Positions 9,115 to 18,535 of a DNA stretch of 64,000 bases are shown here, piece by piece. The stretch spans positions 1 through 64,000 of the forward strand of contig LDXL01000008.1 of NCBI GenBank assembly GCA_001443365.1, in the 5' to 3' direction. The position numbers and the translations under genes are program-made. The notes beneath the pieces were generated by a model. The model saw only the letters and a program-made list of their open reading frames with translations, did not search any database and was not told the origin of the DNA. The DNA comes from Thaumarchaeota archaeon CSP1-1. GTDB lineage: Archaea > Thermoproteota > Nitrososphaeria > Nitrososphaerales > Nitrosopumilaceae. The stretch's first letter is position 1. The number at the start of each line of letters is the position of its first letter.

Positions 9115-9501
9115 GTGACAACATATAAGATGCTTATAGGATTAGGAGTAGGCGTAATAGCTGTTTTAGGTCTAGTTGTAGGTCTATCTTTATCGAAGGG
9201 CTCTATTGCCTCTCAAGAATACGAAATTTTTGTCGACCCATTTAAGGATGAACAAGACCTCTTTGTCATGGCTAGAGTAACAATTCAAAACACAGGAAAT
9301 AGTCCATTAACCAATGTCCGAGCAAATTTTGGTGGTGGTGATATTCAAGAACTTGGAACATTAAAACCAGGTCAAAAAATCATTATATCTCCACCCCCTG
9401 AAAATGATATGGAATTTGTGATGGTGACTTCCGATGAGGGAGTTTTTGTCAGCAAGGCCTACAGGACTCCAATCAAAATGCCTGGAATGATGGGCTCTTA
9501 A
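9115..9501 (+). CDS. Membrane-anchored beta-sandwich-like protein, 128 aa
   Basis: A GTG start gives one N-terminal hydrophobic span (about 6-27, MLIGLGVGVIAVLGLVVGLS). An extracellular-looking domain of about 95 residues follows, rich in beta strands (LFVMARVTIQNTGNSPLTNV, LGTLKPGQKIIIS). The N-T-G-N-S-P-L-T-N pattern resembles CARDB/FxLYD-type immunoglobulin-like folds. ATG at 9130 is an alternative start. Function unknown; the protein is probably tethered to the outer face of the membrane. Confidence 0.65.
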   Translation: MTTYKMLIGLGVGVIAVLGLVVGLSLSKGSIASQEYEIFVDPFKDEQDLFVMARVTIQNTGNSPLTNVRANFGGGDIQELGTLKPGQKIIISPPPENDMEFVMVTSDEGVFVSKAYRTPIKMPGMMGS

Positions 9502-9606
9502 AAAAATACAATGAATTCAATGATGATATGGGTATACATCTATGAATATTATGGTGAAACGTGAAAAACAGGCAATCATATCTACCAGGCTCAGGTTATC
9601 AAAGAA

Positions 9607-9714
9607 ATGAAAGAAATATGCAAACGCTGTAAGAAGAAAAAAGAGTTAGCAACCTCAAAACCAAGACTATGCCATGATTGTGTAATTGCCGAAGGCAAGA
9701 AAATGCAAGAATAG
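9607..9714 (+). CDS. Cys-rich zinc-binding microprotein, 35 aa
   Basis: ATG at 9607 opens 35 residues with paired knuckles C-K-R-C (5-8) and C-H-D-C (22-25) separated by a Lys-rich loop, a minimal zinc-ribbon layout. No family recognised. It is one of about ten such microproteins in this window. Confidence 0.5.
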   Translation: MKEICKRCKKKKELATSKPRLCHDCVIAEGKKMQE

Positions 9715-9782
9715 AAAGAAAATTAATAATGTACTAAATCTGCAAACTATTAATTCCTAGTTTAACGTAAGATATTTCATAT

Positions 9783-9932
9783 ATGAAGAAAATTATACGG
9801 CAAAAGAACAAAAATAACCCAACCAAGCCTGAAAATCAAATGAAAAAGGAATATCAAGAATCCTATGAAGAACTAAAGAAATCAATCATAAGAAAACAAG
9901 AAAGAGAATCGAGAGAAGAATCAAAAGATTAG
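9783..9932 (+). CDS. Highly charged small ORF, 49 aa
   Basis: 49 residues, strongly Lys/Glu/Arg-rich with a helical, coiled-coil-like second half (MKKEYQESYEELKKSIIRKQ). It has a clear ATG and ends before the purC promoter region. There is no recognisable family; low complexity makes the coding call tentative. Confidence 0.35.
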   Translation: MKKIIRQKNKNNPTKPENQMKKEYQESYEELKKSIIRKQERESREESKD

Positions 9933-10032
9933 ATTCAAAATTCTTTTTGCAGTCAAAATTAGGTTTCAAAATTCATAATTCCTAGGAGGATCTATGTCTT
10001 AAGAAAAAGATCCCTTATTCATAGTCAAAAAC

Positions 10033-10044
10033 AATGCACTAAAA
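10033..10044 (+). promoter_or_regulatory. AATGCACTAAAA element shared with purK promoter
   Basis: AATGCACTAAAA ends 25 nt before the purC ATG. The identical 12-mer occurs on the minus strand at 51785-51796, ending 22 nt before the purK ATG. The position fits a BRE/TATA region, so this may be a shared core promoter or an overlapping operator. An inverted repeat GGATCT/AGATCC lies further up at 9988-10013. Confidence 0.35.
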
Positions 10045-10069
10045 TGATATTAAGAATTAGATTTTATAG

Positions 10070-10894
10070 ATGAAATTTCTTGCATCTGGAAAAGTAAAGG
10101 ATATTTATGATTTAGAAGATGGTAATCTTCTTTTTCTGTTTAGCGACAGAGTATCAGCTTATGATGTAAAATTTAAAGAGGAAATCCCAAAAAAAGGTGA
10201 AATACTATGTAAATTCGCAGAATTTTGGTTTAATGAATTAGATGTGCCAAACCATTTTGTTAGGACAGAATCAAAAACAGGAATTATAGTAAAAAAAATG
10301 AGTATGCTTCCCATCGAATGTGTCGTACGAGGTTATTTTTATGGAAGCCTTGTAGGTAGATGGAAAAATGGTGAGGTAAATCTACCTGAAAATTTTAATG
10401 CTGAACTTGCAGCAAAACTACCTGAACCTATTTTTGATCCTACGACAAAATCAACTCACGATGTTGCTGTAGACAAAAACCGTGCAGTAGAATTGAATCT
10501 TGTTACAAATGAAGAGTTTGACTGGCTATCTAAGACATCAATTCAAATCTACAAAAAAATGGTAACAATTGCTGATTCTGCAGGCTTTATACTGGCAGAC
10601 CTGAAATTAGAATTTGGTAAACTCGATGGTAAGATTATTCTTGGAGACTCCATTGGTCCCGACGAGTATCGTTTGTGGCCAAAAGATTCCTATTCTATTG
10701 GAAAAATTCAGGAGTCATACGATAAGCAATTATTGCGTGACTGGTTAACCAATAATGGTTATCAAAAAAAATTCGATGAGGCACGTGCAAAAGGAAAAGA
10801 GCCAGTAGCCCCTACAATACCTGATAATTTAATAAAAAAAATGACCGAGAGGTATGTTATTGCCTATGAACGTTTTACTAAAAAATCCATATGA
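10070..10894 (+). CDS. purC: PurC, SAICAR synthetase
   Basis: 274 residues; ligates aspartate to CAIR using ATP. Motifs seen are the N-terminal [20 protein letters not shown], the SAICAR signature [14 protein letters not shown], and LKLEFGK followed by [14 protein letters not shown], where substrate and nucleotide bind. The length is intermediate between the short bacterial and longer archaeal/fungal enzymes. It is monocistronic, separated from purF by regulators and small genes. Confidence 0.95.
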   Translation: MKFLASGKVKDIYDLEDGNLLFLFSDRVSAYDVKFKEEIPKKGEILCKFAEFWFNELDVPNHFVRTESKTGIIVKKMSMLPIECVVRGYFYGSLVGRWKNGEVNLPENFNAELAAKLPEPIFDPTTKSTHDVAVDKNRAVELNLVTNEEFDWLSKTSIQIYKKMVTIADSAGFILADLKLEFGKLDGKIILGDSIGPDEYRLWPKDSYSIGKIQESYDKQLLRDWLTNNGYQKKFDEARAKGKEPVAPTIPDNLIKKMTERYVIAYERFTKKSI

Positions 10895-11190
10895 CTCAAT
10901 TTTTCATTTTAATCAAATACTCAATTTTATGTTTTTAGGCCTGAAAATGCATGGGGGTGCCACATGTTGGCCAATTAGCTCCCTGCCAATAGAATTATCA
11001 AATAATTTCGTATTGCTTCTAATTTGATGAATATGCAATCATATAAATAATTTTATTACAATCTTCATAGTAGTGTATCTAATTAAGGTTCAACCAGTAG
11101 AGCATAAATAATAATAAAAAAAAATTAATGCGAATAGACAAAAAAATATGATATAACGATCTTTTAGCTTACATTTTAATTCAAAACTAC

Positions 11191-11703
11191 ATGTCTACAT
11201 TATTGGAGAAACCAATTAAGATTAATAGAATTGTCACTTCGAATATCCAGCAAGCCAAAGCAATTGAGGATCTGACTAGGTCAAAAATTCTAAAAATTTT
11301 ATATAAAAAACAATTTACTGCCGACCAAATTTTAGAAGAATTGAAAAAAACTGGATACAATAAAGCACTAACTACAATCCGCCACCATCTAGATATTTTA
11401 AAAATTTCAGGTCTAATCGAACTAGTGAAAATTCAAGAATCTAGAGGAGCCATAACAAAATTTTATGGAACCTCAACTAAGCTTTTAGAGTATGAAACTC
11501 CTGAAGATTTTGAATCAAAATATGCAACCTTAATCAAAACAACATCTGGTAAAATTGAAAACCTTGTGAAAAATATCTCTCAAAAAACTGGTTTAAAAAC
11601 AAAAAATCATAAGGTTGAGGAAAACGAAAATTATAATCAATATCTTTTAATGGAAATTGTAAATCGTGCACTTACTAATGTTTTAGAAAAATCTAGCTCT
11701 TAA
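11191..11703 (+). CDS. ArsR-like winged-helix transcription regulator
   Basis: 170 residues. About residues 22-100 form a winged helix (AIEDLTRSKILKILYKKQFT, then TTIRHHLDILKISGLIELVK) with the R-H-H-L-D recognition helix common in archaeal ArsR-like proteins. The C-terminal 70 residues are Lys-rich and helical. Ligand and target are unknown. The 296-nt gap upstream shows no other gene; it carries a weak hairpin around GCCA/TGGC near 10961-10973. Confidence 0.75.
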   Translation: MSTLLEKPIKINRIVTSNIQQAKAIEDLTRSKILKILYKKQFTADQILEELKKTGYNKALTTIRHHLDILKISGLIELVKIQESRGAITKFYGTSTKLLEYETPEDFESKYATLIKTTSGKIENLVKNISQKTGLKTKNHKVEENENYNQYLLMEIVNRALTNVLEKSSS

Positions 11704-11713
11704 AATTCAAAAA

Positions 11714-12130
11714 CTAAATAATCTCAATAGAAAAAACCCCCCTTGTTTTTGGGTTTTGTAAAATCTGCACTAATTTTCTTGGAATAGAATCGCTAGCCTT
11801 GTCACAATTTACTGCTAAAGTTCTGGGGCACACGTAATTGCTTTTTCGTAAAACAATATCATTTGGATCTGAGCAAATTAGATCTTGATGCCCTTTTCCA
11901 TTAATTTTAAAGGTATACCCATTTACGTTAATTGAAAAAATTACAATCGAATTTGGATCTTTTAATTTTTTTTTAATTTTATTTGGAATCTCTCTACATC
12001 CGCATTTTGCGCCTACTCCAATAATACAATCTCCACTTGGTGTAAGGTTAGTCTCCTTTGTAATTTCAATTGTATTTTTATGAATGGATCTAATATTTTC
12101 ATGACCAGTAAAAGGAATTTCAAAATGCAC
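11714..12130 (-). CDS. DUF371 family protein
   Basis: 138 residues matching the archaeal DUF371 pattern: F-x-G-H-x-N-x-x-x-x-H-x-x-T at the N-terminus (FTGHENIRSIHKNTIEIT), L-T-P-x-G-D-C-I-I-G-V, and a C-terminal R-T-L-A-V-N-C-D-K-A-S element. The function of the family is not known. It faces the upstream regulator convergently and is divergent from psmA. Confidence 0.8.
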   Translation of the reverse strand: MHFEIPFTGHENIRSIHKNTIEITKETNLTPSGDCIIGVGAKCGCREIPNKIKKKLKDPNSIVIFSINVNGYTFKINGKGHQDLICSDPNDIVLRKSNYVCPRTLAVNCDKASDSIPRKLVQILQNPKTRGVFSIEII

Positions 12131-12170
12131 AAATTGAACATGACTAGACTTAAATTAAACTTTCAAAACA

Positions 12171-12920
12171 TTGAAGATTGACTTGCTACCTGCACAACAA
12201 GGATATGATAGGGCTATTACTGTTTTTTCCCCTGACGGGAGATTGTATCAAGTTGAATATGCTATTGAAACTGTACGACGTGGGACAATTGCTGTTGGTA
12301 TCAAAAGTAAAGATGGAATAATTATAGCTGTAGAAGAGAAACCACGTAAGCTACAGATTTCAGATACGGCTCAAAAAATATTTCAAATCGATGATCACGT
12401 GGGAGTTGCAGCAGCTGGTTATATTCCAGATGCAAGAAGTCAGGTTGATAATGCAAGATTTTTCTCTCAAAGTAACAAACTGATTTATGATGAATCAGTT
12501 GATGTTGAAACAATCGCAAAACACCTGGCAGATCAGTGTCAACAATTTACTCAATATGCCGGAGTACGTCCTTTTGGCGTTGCTTTAATTCTTGGGGGTG
12601 TTGATTCTGGAGGAAGCCAACTATACTTGACTGATCCAAGTGGAACTTACATTTCTTATGACGCAGTTGCAATTGGTTCAGGTTCTGATCAAGTTACAGA
12701 TTTTCTTGAAAAAAATTACAAAGCAGATATTTCTCTTCAAGACGCTGCTATTTTGGCAACTGCATCAATTTACATTGCTAGTGAAGAAAAAGAAGGTTCT
12801 CAACACATCAAGATGTCTCAAATCAAAGCCGCCACAAAATCCTTTGAGATAATTTCTGACGAACAGATTGCAAAATTTGCAAAAACTGCATTAGAAAGAT
12901 ACCCTTCTGAAAAAAGTTAG
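12171..12920 (+). CDS. psmA: Proteasome alpha subunit
   Basis: 249 residues; structural outer-ring subunit of the archaeal 20S proteasome. YDRAITVFSPDGRLYQVEYA is the alpha-type signature helix that gates the pore. The ORF opens with TTG at 12171; no earlier in-frame ATG is usable. The catalytic Thr of beta subunits is absent, as expected. Gap to the next gene is 35 nt. Confidence 0.95.
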   Translation: MKIDLLPAQQGYDRAITVFSPDGRLYQVEYAIETVRRGTIAVGIKSKDGIIIAVEEKPRKLQISDTAQKIFQIDDHVGVAAAGYIPDARSQVDNARFFSQSNKLIYDESVDVETIAKHLADQCQQFTQYAGVRPFGVALILGGVDSGGSQLYLTDPSGTYISYDAVAIGSGSDQVTDFLEKNYKADISLQDAAILATASIYIASEEKEGSQHIKMSQIKAATKSFEIISDEQIAKFAKTALERYPSEKS

Positions 12921-12955
12921 CAACGGTATTATTATAATTAAAATTTAGTAATTAC

Positions 12956-13777
12956 ATGAACATTTCAATCGCAATCCCTGACTCGTCTTTATCCGATGAA
13001 ATAACTCAGAAAGAAAAATCCAGTAAAATTTCAAGAATAGCTAGAGCATGCGCAATTTTTCAAGTAGATGAGATCTTCATTTACCACGAAACTTTGGGTG
13101 AAAAAAGTGATGCAATGCTTATGTCGACAATTTTAAAGTACTTAGAGACTCCACAATATTTTAGAAGATATCTATACCCAAAAATGGATTTACTAAAATA
13201 TTCAGGAATTTTATACCCATTAAAAATTCCAAGTCACAGTAATATCGTAGATCCTCGAAGAATTAAAATCGATGATGTTAGAGAAGGACTTGTTGTTTCA
13301 GTAAAAGGGAAAAAATTTGTTGATGTAGGAATAAAAAATCTAATATCATATTTTGGGAAAGCGGATATTGGCCAACGTATTACAGTGCAATTCAAATCTG
13401 AATATCCAAATTTCTCAGTAAAAGAAATTTTAAAAGATAACCTCAAAGATTATTGGGGGTACAAAGTAAAAGAAAGAGGAAATCTTTTTTCAACACTTTC
13501 TTCTTGGGATGGTCAAATTATTCTCACATCAAGAAAAGGCAAAATAATATCACAAGAATTTTCAAAATGGTTCTTAGAAAGTAAAAAACCAACTCTCGTT
13601 GTTTTTGGTTCCCCCGAGAGAGGTCTTCATGAAATTTTAGGAGGCAAAATTCATCAGATTCAAAATTCAAAAATTTTGAACTTCTTTCCAAACCAAGCTA
13701 CAGAAACAGTTCGCCTTGAAGAAGCACTGATTGGTGTACTTTCAATTATTAACATATTTCAGACGCGTCAAATTTAA
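12956..13777 (+). CDS. SPOUT-class RNA methyltransferase (DUF171 / C9orf114-like)
   Basis: 273 residues. It resembles the archaeal/eukaryotic RNA-methyltransferase family with a SPOUT catalytic fold split by an OB-like insert. N-terminal ISIAIPDSSLS and ARACAIFQVDEIFIY, an insert around VREGLVVSVKGKKFVDVGI, and the C-terminal knot region VVFGSPERGLHEILG with NFFPNQATETVRLEEALIGV are visible. The last is the SAM-binding trefoil knot. The probable substrate is rRNA. It lies between psmA and the ribosomal operon. Confidence 0.82.
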   Translation: MNISIAIPDSSLSDEITQKEKSSKISRIARACAIFQVDEIFIYHETLGEKSDAMLMSTILKYLETPQYFRRYLYPKMDLLKYSGILYPLKIPSHSNIVDPRRIKIDDVREGLVVSVKGKKFVDVGIKNLISYFGKADIGQRITVQFKSEYPNFSVKEILKDNLKDYWGYKVKERGNLFSTLSSWDGQIILTSRKGKIISQEFSKWFLESKKPTLVVFGSPERGLHEILGGKIHQIQNSKILNFFPNQATETVRLEEALIGVLSIINIFQTRQI

Positions 13778-13799
13778 TATAAAAAATCATGTATTAGAT

Positions 13800-13910
13800 A
13801 TGATTAAACAAAAAAAATTTCTTCTTTTTGCAATAATTACAGGGTTAGTAGGTATTGTTGTTGGTTCTATTACAATTTTATCTTTATTAGAAAATTTGTT
13901 AAACCCATAA
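13800..13910 (+). CDS. Single-span membrane microprotein, 36 aa
   Basis: 36 residues: MIKQKK, then about 24 hydrophobic residues, then LENLLNP. This looks like a small single-pass membrane protein in a gap otherwise used as promoter region of the ribosomal operon. No family recognised. Confidence 0.4.
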   Translation: MIKQKKFLLFAIITGLVGIVVGSITILSLLENLLNP

Positions 13911-13959
13911 AAGATTATTTTTATAAAATTTCGAGGCAAACTTTGAAATTTTTAGTAGG

Positions 13960-13967
13960 TATATAAT
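13960..13967 (+). promoter_or_regulatory. TATA box of the ribosomal protein operon
   Basis: TATATAAT lies 27 nt before the rpl3 ATG, with AT-rich sequence upstream. It is the best-matching archaeal TATA box in the window and fits a short-leader or leaderless transcript for the long ribosomal operon. Confidence 0.55.
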
Positions 13968-13994
13968 GGGGTTAACGACTTTTTCCGTTTATCC

Positions 13995-14984
13995 ATGGGT
14001 CATCGAAAACGTAGTCAGCCACGTAGAGGTAGTCTTGCATATCTCCCCAGAGGCCGAGCTAAAAGTTTTGAGGCCAGAATACGTTCTTGGCCTACAATAA
14101 ATTCTGATGAGCCAAAACTATTAGCACATGCCGGTTTCAAGGCGGGCTGTGTTCAACTTGTCACCATTGATGATCGAGATAAAACCCCAAACGCTGGAAA
14201 ACAACTTGTTAGTCTTGGAACAGTTATAGTTACTCCTCCGTTATTTGTAGTTGGAATACGTGGATACTCAAAAGACAATTATGGTCTTCAAGCTGCTTTT
14301 GACATTTATGCAAAAGATTTACCAAAACATTTTTCCAGATTATTAAAATTAAAAACTGAGGGTAGCAATTTAGAAAAAGTTGAAAAACATCTTGGCAACA
14401 TACAAGAGATTTACGCAATAGTTGGAATTACCCCAACTACAAATCTTGATCAAAAGAAACCCTATATTTTTGAGGCTGCTGTAAAAGGCGGTGACATTAA
14501 AAAGCAATTTGAATTTGTAAAAAGTTTCTTAGGCAAAGAAATGAAAATTGATCAAGTCTTTGAGACCGGCGTCAGTGTTGATGCAGCAGCAATAACTAAG
14601 GGAAAAGGATGGGAAGGCCCTATCACCAGATGGGGTGTAAAAAAGAAACAACACAAATCACGAAAGAGTGTAAGAGAAGTTGGTTCACTAGGTCCAATTT
14701 CTCCTGCAAGTATAATGTATACTGTTCCAAGAGCCGGACAACGAGGATTTCATCAAAGAACTGAGTATAACAAAAGAATCATGATAATGAGTAACACAGA
14801 AAAAAATGAAGTAAAAATTAACCCGGAAGGTGGTTTCAAACATTTTGGTTTGGTTAATGGTGACTTTGTTATTGTAAAAGGTTCAGTTCCAGGAACTTAT
14901 AGACGCCTGATAAAATTAAGAACACAAATTCGTAACGTGCCTTCTAAAATTCTTAAACCCCACATACTAGAGGTCGTTTTATAG
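13995..14984 (+). CDS. rpl3: 50S ribosomal protein uL3
   Basis: 329 residues, archaeal/eukaryotic-type long L3. MGHRKRSQPRRGSLAYLPRG is the classic start. Later GITPTTNLDQKKPYIFE and the loop around QRGFHQRTEYNKR, which reaches toward the peptidyl-transferase centre, are visible. It is first in a 16-gene operon; the stop overlaps the GTG of rpl4 by one base. Confidence 0.96.
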   Translation: MGHRKRSQPRRGSLAYLPRGRAKSFEARIRSWPTINSDEPKLLAHAGFKAGCVQLVTIDDRDKTPNAGKQLVSLGTVIVTPPLFVVGIRGYSKDNYGLQAAFDIYAKDLPKHFSRLLKLKTEGSNLEKVEKHLGNIQEIYAIVGITPTTNLDQKKPYIFEAAVKGGDIKKQFEFVKSFLGKEMKIDQVFETGVSVDAAAITKGKGWEGPITRWGVKKKQHKSRKSVREVGSLGPISPASIMYTVPRAGQRGFHQRTEYNKRIMIMSNTEKNEVKINPEGGFKHFGLVNGDFVIVKGSVPGTYRRLIKLRTQIRNVPSKILKPHILEVVL

Positions 14985-15796
14985 TGAAAGTTCAAACATT
15001 AACAACTAGTGGTTCGAAAGAAAATGAAATTGAATTACCTAGAGTATTTTCTACCCCATTCCGAAAAGATCTTATTCAAAAAGCAGTAGTATATCTTAGC
15101 TCACATAAATTTCAAAAACAAGGACGACATCCAACAGCAGGAATGGATGTAGTAGCAAGGTCAAATGATCCTCCAACCGGTCACGGTTCAGCTAGAATAG
15201 CTCGACTTCGTGGTGGAGGTGGTGGACGTCAGGGTCAAGGAGGCGGTGTAGCATCAACAAGAGGCGGAAGGCAAGCACATCCTCCAACTTCTGAAAAAGT
15301 CATTTTCAAAAAACTAAATAAAAAAGAAAATAAATTGGCACTTTGTTCTGCAATAGCTGCTACCTCCTCAAAACAAATCATAAAATCACGTGGCCACATA
15401 CTAGAAAAAATAGCATCATTTCCTTTAGTCGTTTCAGATGACATTGAAAAAGTTTCAAAGGCAAGCGAAATGAAAAAAATTTTTGAAGCATTGAACTTAA
15501 CACAAGACATTGACAGACTCCTATCCAGAAAAGCTCGTAGTGGAAAATCTGCATTGAGGGGAAGGGCATCCAAAGTAGGAAAAAGCATATTGTTTGTAAC
15601 AAAGGACTCTACAAATCTCTCAAAAGCTTGCGGTTCATTTCCAGGAGTTGAGGTGTGTTCAGTAAAGAACCTAAGTGTTCTGGATTTAGCTCCTGGAGCA
15701 GTTCCAATAAGATTGACCGTTTATTCTAAAAGTGCCATCGATGAGATTTCTAAAATTAAATCTCCACACCTAGAACTTATGGTGAAATTAAAATGA
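14984..15796 (+). CDS. rpl4: 50S ribosomal protein uL4
   Basis: 270 residues, GTG start overlapping the rpl3 stop. The loop TGHGSARIARLRGGGGGRQG (with flanking Gly/Arg-rich residues) is the extended uL4 finger lining the exit tunnel. SKARSGKSALRGR-like and LDLAPGAVPIRLTVYSKSAI segments match archaeal L4. Overlaps rpl23 by 4 nt. Confidence 0.95.
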   Translation: MKVQTLTTSGSKENEIELPRVFSTPFRKDLIQKAVVYLSSHKFQKQGRHPTAGMDVVARSNDPPTGHGSARIARLRGGGGGRQGQGGGVASTRGGRQAHPPTSEKVIFKKLNKKENKLALCSAIAATSSKQIIKSRGHILEKIASFPLVVSDDIEKVSKASEMKKIFEALNLTQDIDRLLSRKARSGKSALRGRASKVGKSILFVTKDSTNLSKACGSFPGVEVCSVKNLSVLDLAPGAVPIRLTVYSKSAIDEISKIKSPHLELMVKLK

Positions 15797-16059
15797 ATAT
15801 TGACGAAGCCTCAAAAATCATCTTAAAACCGTACATTACTGAAAAAACATTTGCTATGGTAGAAAATGAACAAAAAATTTGTTTCATTGTGGCTGCTGAT
15901 GCTGCAAAACCAAAAATCGTACAAGCAGTTAAAACATTATACAATGAAACTGTACTTGATGTCAATACTGCAAAAACGGTTTACGGCAAAAAGGCATTTG
16001 TTAAATTTGAATCAATTGACAAAGCACGAGATTTGGCAACAAAGATAGGAATGCTATAA
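15793..16059 (+). CDS. rpl23: 50S ribosomal protein uL23
   Basis: 88 residues. ILKPYITEKTFAMVENEQKI and FIVAADAAKPKIVQAVKTLY are the typical uL23 segments at the tunnel exit where SRP and nascent-chain factors dock. Start ATG overlaps the rpl4 stop. In most archaea rpl2 would follow, but here a 44-nt gap leads straight to rps19. Confidence 0.95.
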   Translation: MNIDEASKIILKPYITEKTFAMVENEQKICFIVAADAAKPKIVQAVKTLYNETVLDVNTAKTVYGKKAFVKFESIDKARDLATKIGML

Positions 16060-16103
16060 TATGGTCCTGAAATTCTCTCTATTTGCAACTAAGGTGAAAG
16101 ACA

Positions 16104-16499
16104 ATGGTTAAAAAATTTGATTATCAAGGAATCGATTTAACAGAATTAGAGAAAATGCCGATGGAAAAACTTTTTCAGTTATTTCCAGCACGAGCTCGAA
16201 GATCACTTACCAGAGGAATTACCGATAGTAAAAGAAAATTAATTGAAGAGATAAAGTTAGCAAAGGCCGGCAAACTAAAGAATCCAGTAAGAACTCACCT
16301 TAGGGATTTGATAATTTTGCCTTACATGGTTGGTGTGCAAGTAAATGTTTTCTCAGGAAAAGAATTTGTAGCTGTCAATATTTCTCCAGAAATGATAAGT
16401 CATTATCTAGGTGAATATGTTATTACAAATAAGAGAGTCTCACATGGTGCCCCCGGCGTAGGTGCATCTAGATCTAGTCTTTACGTTCCATTGAAGTGA
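16104..16499 (+). CDS. rps19: 30S ribosomal protein uS19
   Basis: 131 residues, archaeal-type with an N-terminal extension. VRTHLRDLIILPYMVGVQVN and the C-terminal GEYVITNKRVSHGAPGVGAS match uS19 at the 30S head. Confidence 0.95.
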   Translation: MVKKFDYQGIDLTELEKMPMEKLFQLFPARARRSLTRGITDSKRKLIEEIKLAKAGKLKNPVRTHLRDLIILPYMVGVQVNVFSGKEFVAVNISPEMISHYLGEYVITNKRVSHGAPGVGASRSSLYVPLK

Positions 16500-16505
16500 T
16501 TAATT

Positions 16506-16964
16506 ATGGGCAAATTCAAGTACGCTTTTCAAAATTTTGATCCAACTAGACATGTGAGAGCCTCCTTACGAGAAAAACAAATTTCACATAAACATGCTCG
16601 TGAAATTGCTGTAGCAATTAAAGGCCTCTCTCTAGAAAAAGCAAGGGATTATCTACAAAATGTAATATCAATGAAACGAGCCGTTCCATTTAGAAGATAC
16701 AAAACGCAAGTAGGTCATAAATCTGACCCAGGAGTAATGTCTGGACGATATCCACAGAAGTCTGCCACTGAATTTCTTAAACTGCTTGATAATTTAGAAT
16801 CTAATGCAGAATACAAGGGAATGGATTTAGATAGACTCAAAATTATTAACGCAACAGTTCACAAAGGAGTATTGATAAAAAGATTCATCCCAAGAGCCAT
16901 GGGAAGAGCTACGCCAAAAAATAATGTCTTAACTCATGTTGAACTTGTAGCTCAGGAGGCTTAG
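16506..16964 (+). CDS. rpl22: 50S ribosomal protein uL22
   Basis: 152 residues. [40 protein letters not shown] and C-terminal [13 protein letters not shown] are archaeal uL22 hallmarks; the beta-hairpin lines the exit tunnel. It starts 6 nt after rps19. Confidence 0.95.
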   Translation: MGKFKYAFQNFDPTRHVRASLREKQISHKHAREIAVAIKGLSLEKARDYLQNVISMKRAVPFRRYKTQVGHKSDPGVMSGRYPQKSATEFLKLLDNLESNAEYKGMDLDRLKIINATVHKGVLIKRFIPRAMGRATPKNNVLTHVELVAQEA

Positions 16965-16966
16965 AA

Positions 16967-17752
16967 TTGTCAGCTGTAAAAAATGTACTCAAAGATAATT
17001 ACAACATGATGTTACTCAAAGATTATCTGAGAGAAAAAATCAAAGATGCTGGATTTTCTGATGTTGAAATTTCAAAAACACCTGTAGGAACACGCATTGC
17101 CTTACATGTTACACGACCAGGAATTGTAATCGGACGTAAAGGAAGTGGTATAAGGGAATTAACTGAAGTCCTTGGAACAAAATTTGGTTTAAAAAATCCT
17201 CAAATCTCTGTAGTTGAAATTGCTAAGCCTGAACTCTCTCCAAATGTAATGTGTAATAGATTAGCTTCTCATATTGAACGAGGCACTGCATTCAGACGAG
17301 CAACTATGTGGACCCTTCAACAAATTATGGAAAATGGTGCAATGGGAGTTCAAATTACAATTTCTGGTAAACTTCGAGGTGACCGTTCTGCCTTTGAAAA
17401 ACACTCCGTTGGTATTTTACCAAGAGCTGGTCATCACGCCGAAGTAATAGTTGCTGAGGATATTGCCCATGTAAAAACCCCCATGGGTCTTATTGGAATT
17501 AGAATTAGAATCGCAATAAAAGAAAAACTTATCCCTGAATTTGAATTTAAAGATAAATCTAAAAAAGCTAAACAAAAACAAAAAGAGGAAATCATAGTTA
17601 AGGTAACCGCAGATAAACCTGTCTCTACAATAAAAGTAGAGACAGAAGCGGAAAGAAATGCAAGAACTGAAAGTGAGCAAATTGAACTTGAAGCAAAGAA
17701 AATTGCAACTCTTGAAACTTTAGAAGAAGAAGAGGAGAAATTTAAAGCATGA
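16967..17752 (+). CDS. rps3: 30S ribosomal protein uS3
   Basis: 261 residues from a TTG start. The KH domain ([19 protein letters not shown]) and the S3 C-domain ([20 protein letters not shown], with [19 protein letters not shown]) are followed by a Lys/Glu-rich tail of about 65 residues that is longer than in many homologues. Overlaps rpl29 by 4 nt. Confidence 0.95.
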   Translation: MSAVKNVLKDNYNMMLLKDYLREKIKDAGFSDVEISKTPVGTRIALHVTRPGIVIGRKGSGIRELTEVLGTKFGLKNPQISVVEIAKPELSPNVMCNRLASHIERGTAFRRATMWTLQQIMENGAMGVQITISGKLRGDRSAFEKHSVGILPRAGHHAEVIVAEDIAHVKTPMGLIGIRIRIAIKEKLIPEFEFKDKSKKAKQKQKEEIIVKVTADKPVSTIKVETEAERNARTESEQIELEAKKIATLETLEEEEEKFKA

Positions 17753-17952
17753 CAAGAATAAAAATGAAAACTGTACGAGAGCTAAACGAAAATGATCTAC
17801 ATGATAGATTACAACAACTTCGTTCAGATCTTACAAAACTTAAGGTAGATTCAGCAAAGGGAACACTTCGTAAGGAAAGCGGAAAGATAAAACCCCTGAG
17901 AAGAGATATAGCAAGAATCATGACTAGATTAAATGAGATGAAGAAAAAATGA
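17749..17952 (+). CDS. rpl29: 50S ribosomal protein uL29
   Basis: 67 residues, two-helix protein: [20 protein letters not shown] and [20 protein letters not shown] match uL29. Overlaps both neighbours by 4 nt. Confidence 0.93.
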   Translation: MTRIKMKTVRELNENDLHDRLQQLRSDLTKLKVDSAKGTLRKESGKIKPLRRDIARIMTRLNEMKKK

Positions 17953-18215
17953 TAACATCTGAAAATATCTCTATCCATGAAATGATAGGATTAAAAACAG
18001 AAATTTGCGGTTCTCCGAATCATCAGATTATAGGATTAAATGGTACTATTGTTGATGAAACTAAATCAATGTTAATATTAAACACCAAGAATGGATTCAA
18101 AATGATACCAAAAAAACAAAACACTTGGAAATTTTATGCAGAGGATCAAGAAATTACACTTTATGGTTCTTTCCTTGAAAAACGCTCATATGATAGATTG
18201 GGAACAAAAATATGA
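17949..18215 (+). CDS. rnp1: Ribonuclease P protein component 1 (Rpp29)
   Basis: 88 residues with the Sm-like Rpp29 fold: HEMIGLKTEICGSPNHQIIG, IVDETKSMLILNT and the C-terminal LEKRSYDRL. It binds the specificity domain of RNase P RNA with Rpp21. Placement between rpl29 and rps17 is the standard archaeal arrangement. ATGA overlap at both ends indicates coupling. Confidence 0.92.
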   Translation: MITSENISIHEMIGLKTEICGSPNHQIIGLNGTIVDETKSMLILNTKNGFKMIPKKQNTWKFYAEDQEITLYGSFLEKRSYDRLGTKI

Positions 18216-18535
18216 CAAGAAATATCGGCATCCCAGTTACTGCCCCAAAAGAAGAGTGCACTGATAAACATTGCCCATTTCATGGTTCTCTTAGTGTACG
18301 AGGAAAATTATTTGAGGGAAAAGTTGTTAGCGCTAAAGCAAAAAATACCATTGTATTGCAAAAAGAATCCCCTCTTTATTTTAGTAAATTCAAACGATAT
18401 GCTAGAAGTAAAAGCACAATTCATGCTCATATACCATCATGTATTGATGTTAAAGAAGGCGATTCGGTTATAACTGCTGAATGTAGGCCTGTATCAAAAT
18501 CTGTTTCTTTTGTTGTAGTGGAGGTTAGAAAGTAA
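18212..18535 (+). CDS. rps17: 30S ribosomal protein uS17
   Basis: 107 residues, OB-fold. The N-terminal [20 protein letters not shown] carries the archaeal C-x4-C-P-x-H element. [36 protein letters not shown] and [20 protein letters not shown] match archaeal uS17. The stop overlaps the rpl14 start. Confidence 0.95.
   Translation: MTRNIGIPVTAPKEECTDKHCPFHGSLSVRGKLFEGKVVSAKAKNTIVLQKESPLYFSKFKRYARSKSTIHAHIPSCIDVKEGDSVITAECRPVSKSVSFVVVEVRK

Noticed and set aside
9542-9610. Basic 19-codon ATG frame overlapping the 35-residue zinc microprotein
   Set aside because: Very short and overlapping a better-supported frame with paired cysteines.
10948-11025. 25-codon ATG frame (MHGGATCWPISSLPIEL start) before the ArsR-like gene
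   Set aside because: Too short, no ribosome site, and the weak GCCA/TGGC hairpin there is within chance in this composition.
15235-15602. Two overlapping minus-strand frames of 117 and 74 residues inside rpl4
   Set aside because: Antisense to a fully supported ribosomal gene; Phe/Ser-rich translations typical of shadow frames.
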